Part shown: piece after piece, positions 63,299 to 64,000 of the stretch
Layout of the letters: each line of letters opens with the position of its first letter
Numbering within the stretch: the stretch's first letter is position 1
From: Clostridium sp. AN503
GTDB lineage: Bacteria; Bacillota; Clostridia; Lachnospirales; Lachnospiraceae
Length of the DNA: 64,000 nucleotides
Direction: 5' to 3'
Assembly (NCBI RefSeq): GCF_040719375.1
Contig: NZ_JBFDTP010000002.1
Location: forward strand, 2,170,001-2,234,000
Position numbers and translations under genes: made by a program
The notes under the pieces: model-generated
The model's database searches: none
Seen by the model: only the letters and a program-made list of their open reading frames with translations
What the model was told of the DNA's origin: nothing

Positions 63299-64000
63299 TC
63301 ATCTTTCGATTTTATTTGTTTTTTGTATGGCCATTTGATCCTGGTCATGGTCCAGCTCAGGATAATCCTCACGGTAATGGCTGCCCCTGCTCTCTTTCCG
63401 GGCATCCGCCGCTCTGGCCATCAGTAACCCCGTATTCATCATATGCCACAGACTGACCATCTGGCTGACCGGGAGTTCCCCTGCATATTTACCGTCCAGA
63501 CATGCTGTTTTCAAGCTGTCCAGATAGTCCATATACCTCCGAAGCCGTTCTTCATTCCTGATGATCAGCAGGCTTTGGTCCGTCTCCGCCTGTATCTGCC
63601 TTTTTATGTCCTCAAACGCCGCTCCACCCGGCAAATGGAGACCTTTCCAAAAACTGCGGCGGCGATCCAGACCCGGTATATCCGCCGGATATCCTGTTTT
63701 TCTTTTTGCCCGCAATGCACTGTGTTCTCCTGCAATCCTTCCAAACACCTGTGATGCAGCTGACATATTGCCGCCTAAGCGGTCTGCCCCATGAGGTCCG
63801 GAGGCAGCTTCGCCTACCGCATAAAGCCCCTCTACCGAGGTCATCCCGTGCTCGTCGATCAGCGCTCCGCCATTGACAGCATGGGCAAAACAGGCAATCT
63901 CCAGAGGAGTACGCCCGATATCGATGCCCTTAGCCAGATACCATTGTCTGGTGGTCTCCCACATCAGCGAAAATTGATTGTGGCAGCTCAAGCATTCGCG
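63299..64000 (-). CDS. FAD-dependent fumarate reductase/succinate dehydrogenase-type flavoprotein (C-terminal part, cut by edge)
   Basis: The last 233 residues of a flavoprotein. Seen: a FAD-binding tail TSVEGLYAVGEAASGPHGADRLGGN and a capping region with LEIACFAHAVNGGALID, then an Arg-rich C-terminal segment. This pattern fits FrdA/SdhA-type or aspartate-oxidase-like subunits. It runs off the right edge, so the N-terminal FAD loop is not seen. It precedes the sugar importer by 19 nt and may be a catabolic enzyme of the same operon. Confidence 0.78.
   Translation of the reverse strand, partial: RECLSCHNQFSLMWETTRQWYLAKGIDIGRTPLEIACFAHAVNGGALIDEHGMTSVEGLYAVGEAASGPHGADRLGGNMSAASQVFGRIAGEHSALRAKRKTGYPADIPGLDRRRSFWKGLHLPGGAAFEDIKRQIQAETDQSLLIIRNEERLRRYMDYLDSLKTACLDGKYAGELPVSQMVSLWHMMNTGLLMARAADARKESRGSHYREDYPELDHDQDQMAIQKTNKIER

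Noticed and set aside
1..64000. CRISPR arrays, rRNA, tRNA, insertion sequences
   Set aside because: No regular direct-repeat/spacer array, no tRNA-like cloverleaf, rRNA stretch or transposase reading frame was seen on either strand.

Overview
The window reads as chromosome of a low-to-mid GC Gram-positive anaerobe, most likely a Clostridia/Lachnospiraceae gut bacterium. The inference rests on a class 1B (PyrK-dependent) pyrimidine pathway, LrgAB, a RelQ-type alarmone synthetase, a folate-transporter THF riboswitch, a BirA-operator/BioY unit, a DarA-like c-di-AMP receptor, strong AGGAGG ribosome sites and the general gene style. No rRNA, tRNA, CRISPR array, transposase or integrase was seen. 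No gene-free stretch exceeds 300 bases; the largest gaps (about 200-277 bases) hold promoters, two riboswitches, a BirA operator and a perfect 50-bp inverted repeat.

Layout. 1-2964 (minus): pyrimidine operon pyrF-pyrK-pyrD-pyrE, running off the left edge. 3065-3205: perfect 50-bp inverted repeat. 3242-4332: lrgAB. 4506-7227: double-GNAT acetyltransferase, Mrp/Nbp35 Fe-S carrier, RelQ. 7342-9523: a GHKL sensor kinase with a frameshifted 3' end, and FolT behind a THF riboswitch with an SD-sequestering stem. 9524-12969: esterase and SLC13-type permease divergent from a frameshifted LysR gene; a second, 91-residue LysR remnant follows.

13256-32461 (minus) is the centrepiece: a 19-kb, 19-gene, tightly packed operon for an extracellular-type contractile injection system (eCIS, phage-tail-like). 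In transcription order it encodes a DUF4157 protein, sheath, two tube proteins, a LysM baseplate protein, gp27-like and gp5-like spike halves, gp25, two gpJ-type wedge proteins, a gpI-type protein, a conserved Ig-ended protein, a membrane MORN-repeat protein, a DUF4255 (Pvc16-type) cap, a small beta-rich protein, a four-TM HAMP/degenerate-cyclase sensor, an 84-residue protein, an AAA+ ATPase and a DUF4280 PAAR-like tip. It starts from a near-consensus promoter divergent from a LytTR regulator. No tape measure and no toxin are visible; the two large membrane proteins are unusual additions.

35558-44914 (minus) is a coherent nucleoside uptake and salvage operon: class II aldolase, zinc alcohol dehydrogenase, MtnA isomerase, BMP lipoprotein, nucleoside ABC ATPase and two permeases, and an MTA/SAH-type deaminase. 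Together they suggest a nucleoside-fed DHAP shunt for 5'-methylthioadenosine or 5'-deoxyadenosine, led by an attenuator-like leader. A DarA-like protein, a SIMPL lipoprotein, an AT-rich membrane protein, a NERD-HRDC protein and a YfcC transporter follow. 50435-57305 carries carB (without carA), bioY with a BirA operator, an Lrp regulator divergent from a MATE pump, a MerR regulator, and yjdF with its riboswitch. 57537-64000 (minus) is a sugar-type (YtfQRT/YjfF-like) ABC transporter operon flanked by a zinc dehydrogenase and a fumarate-reductase-type flavoprotein that runs off the right edge.
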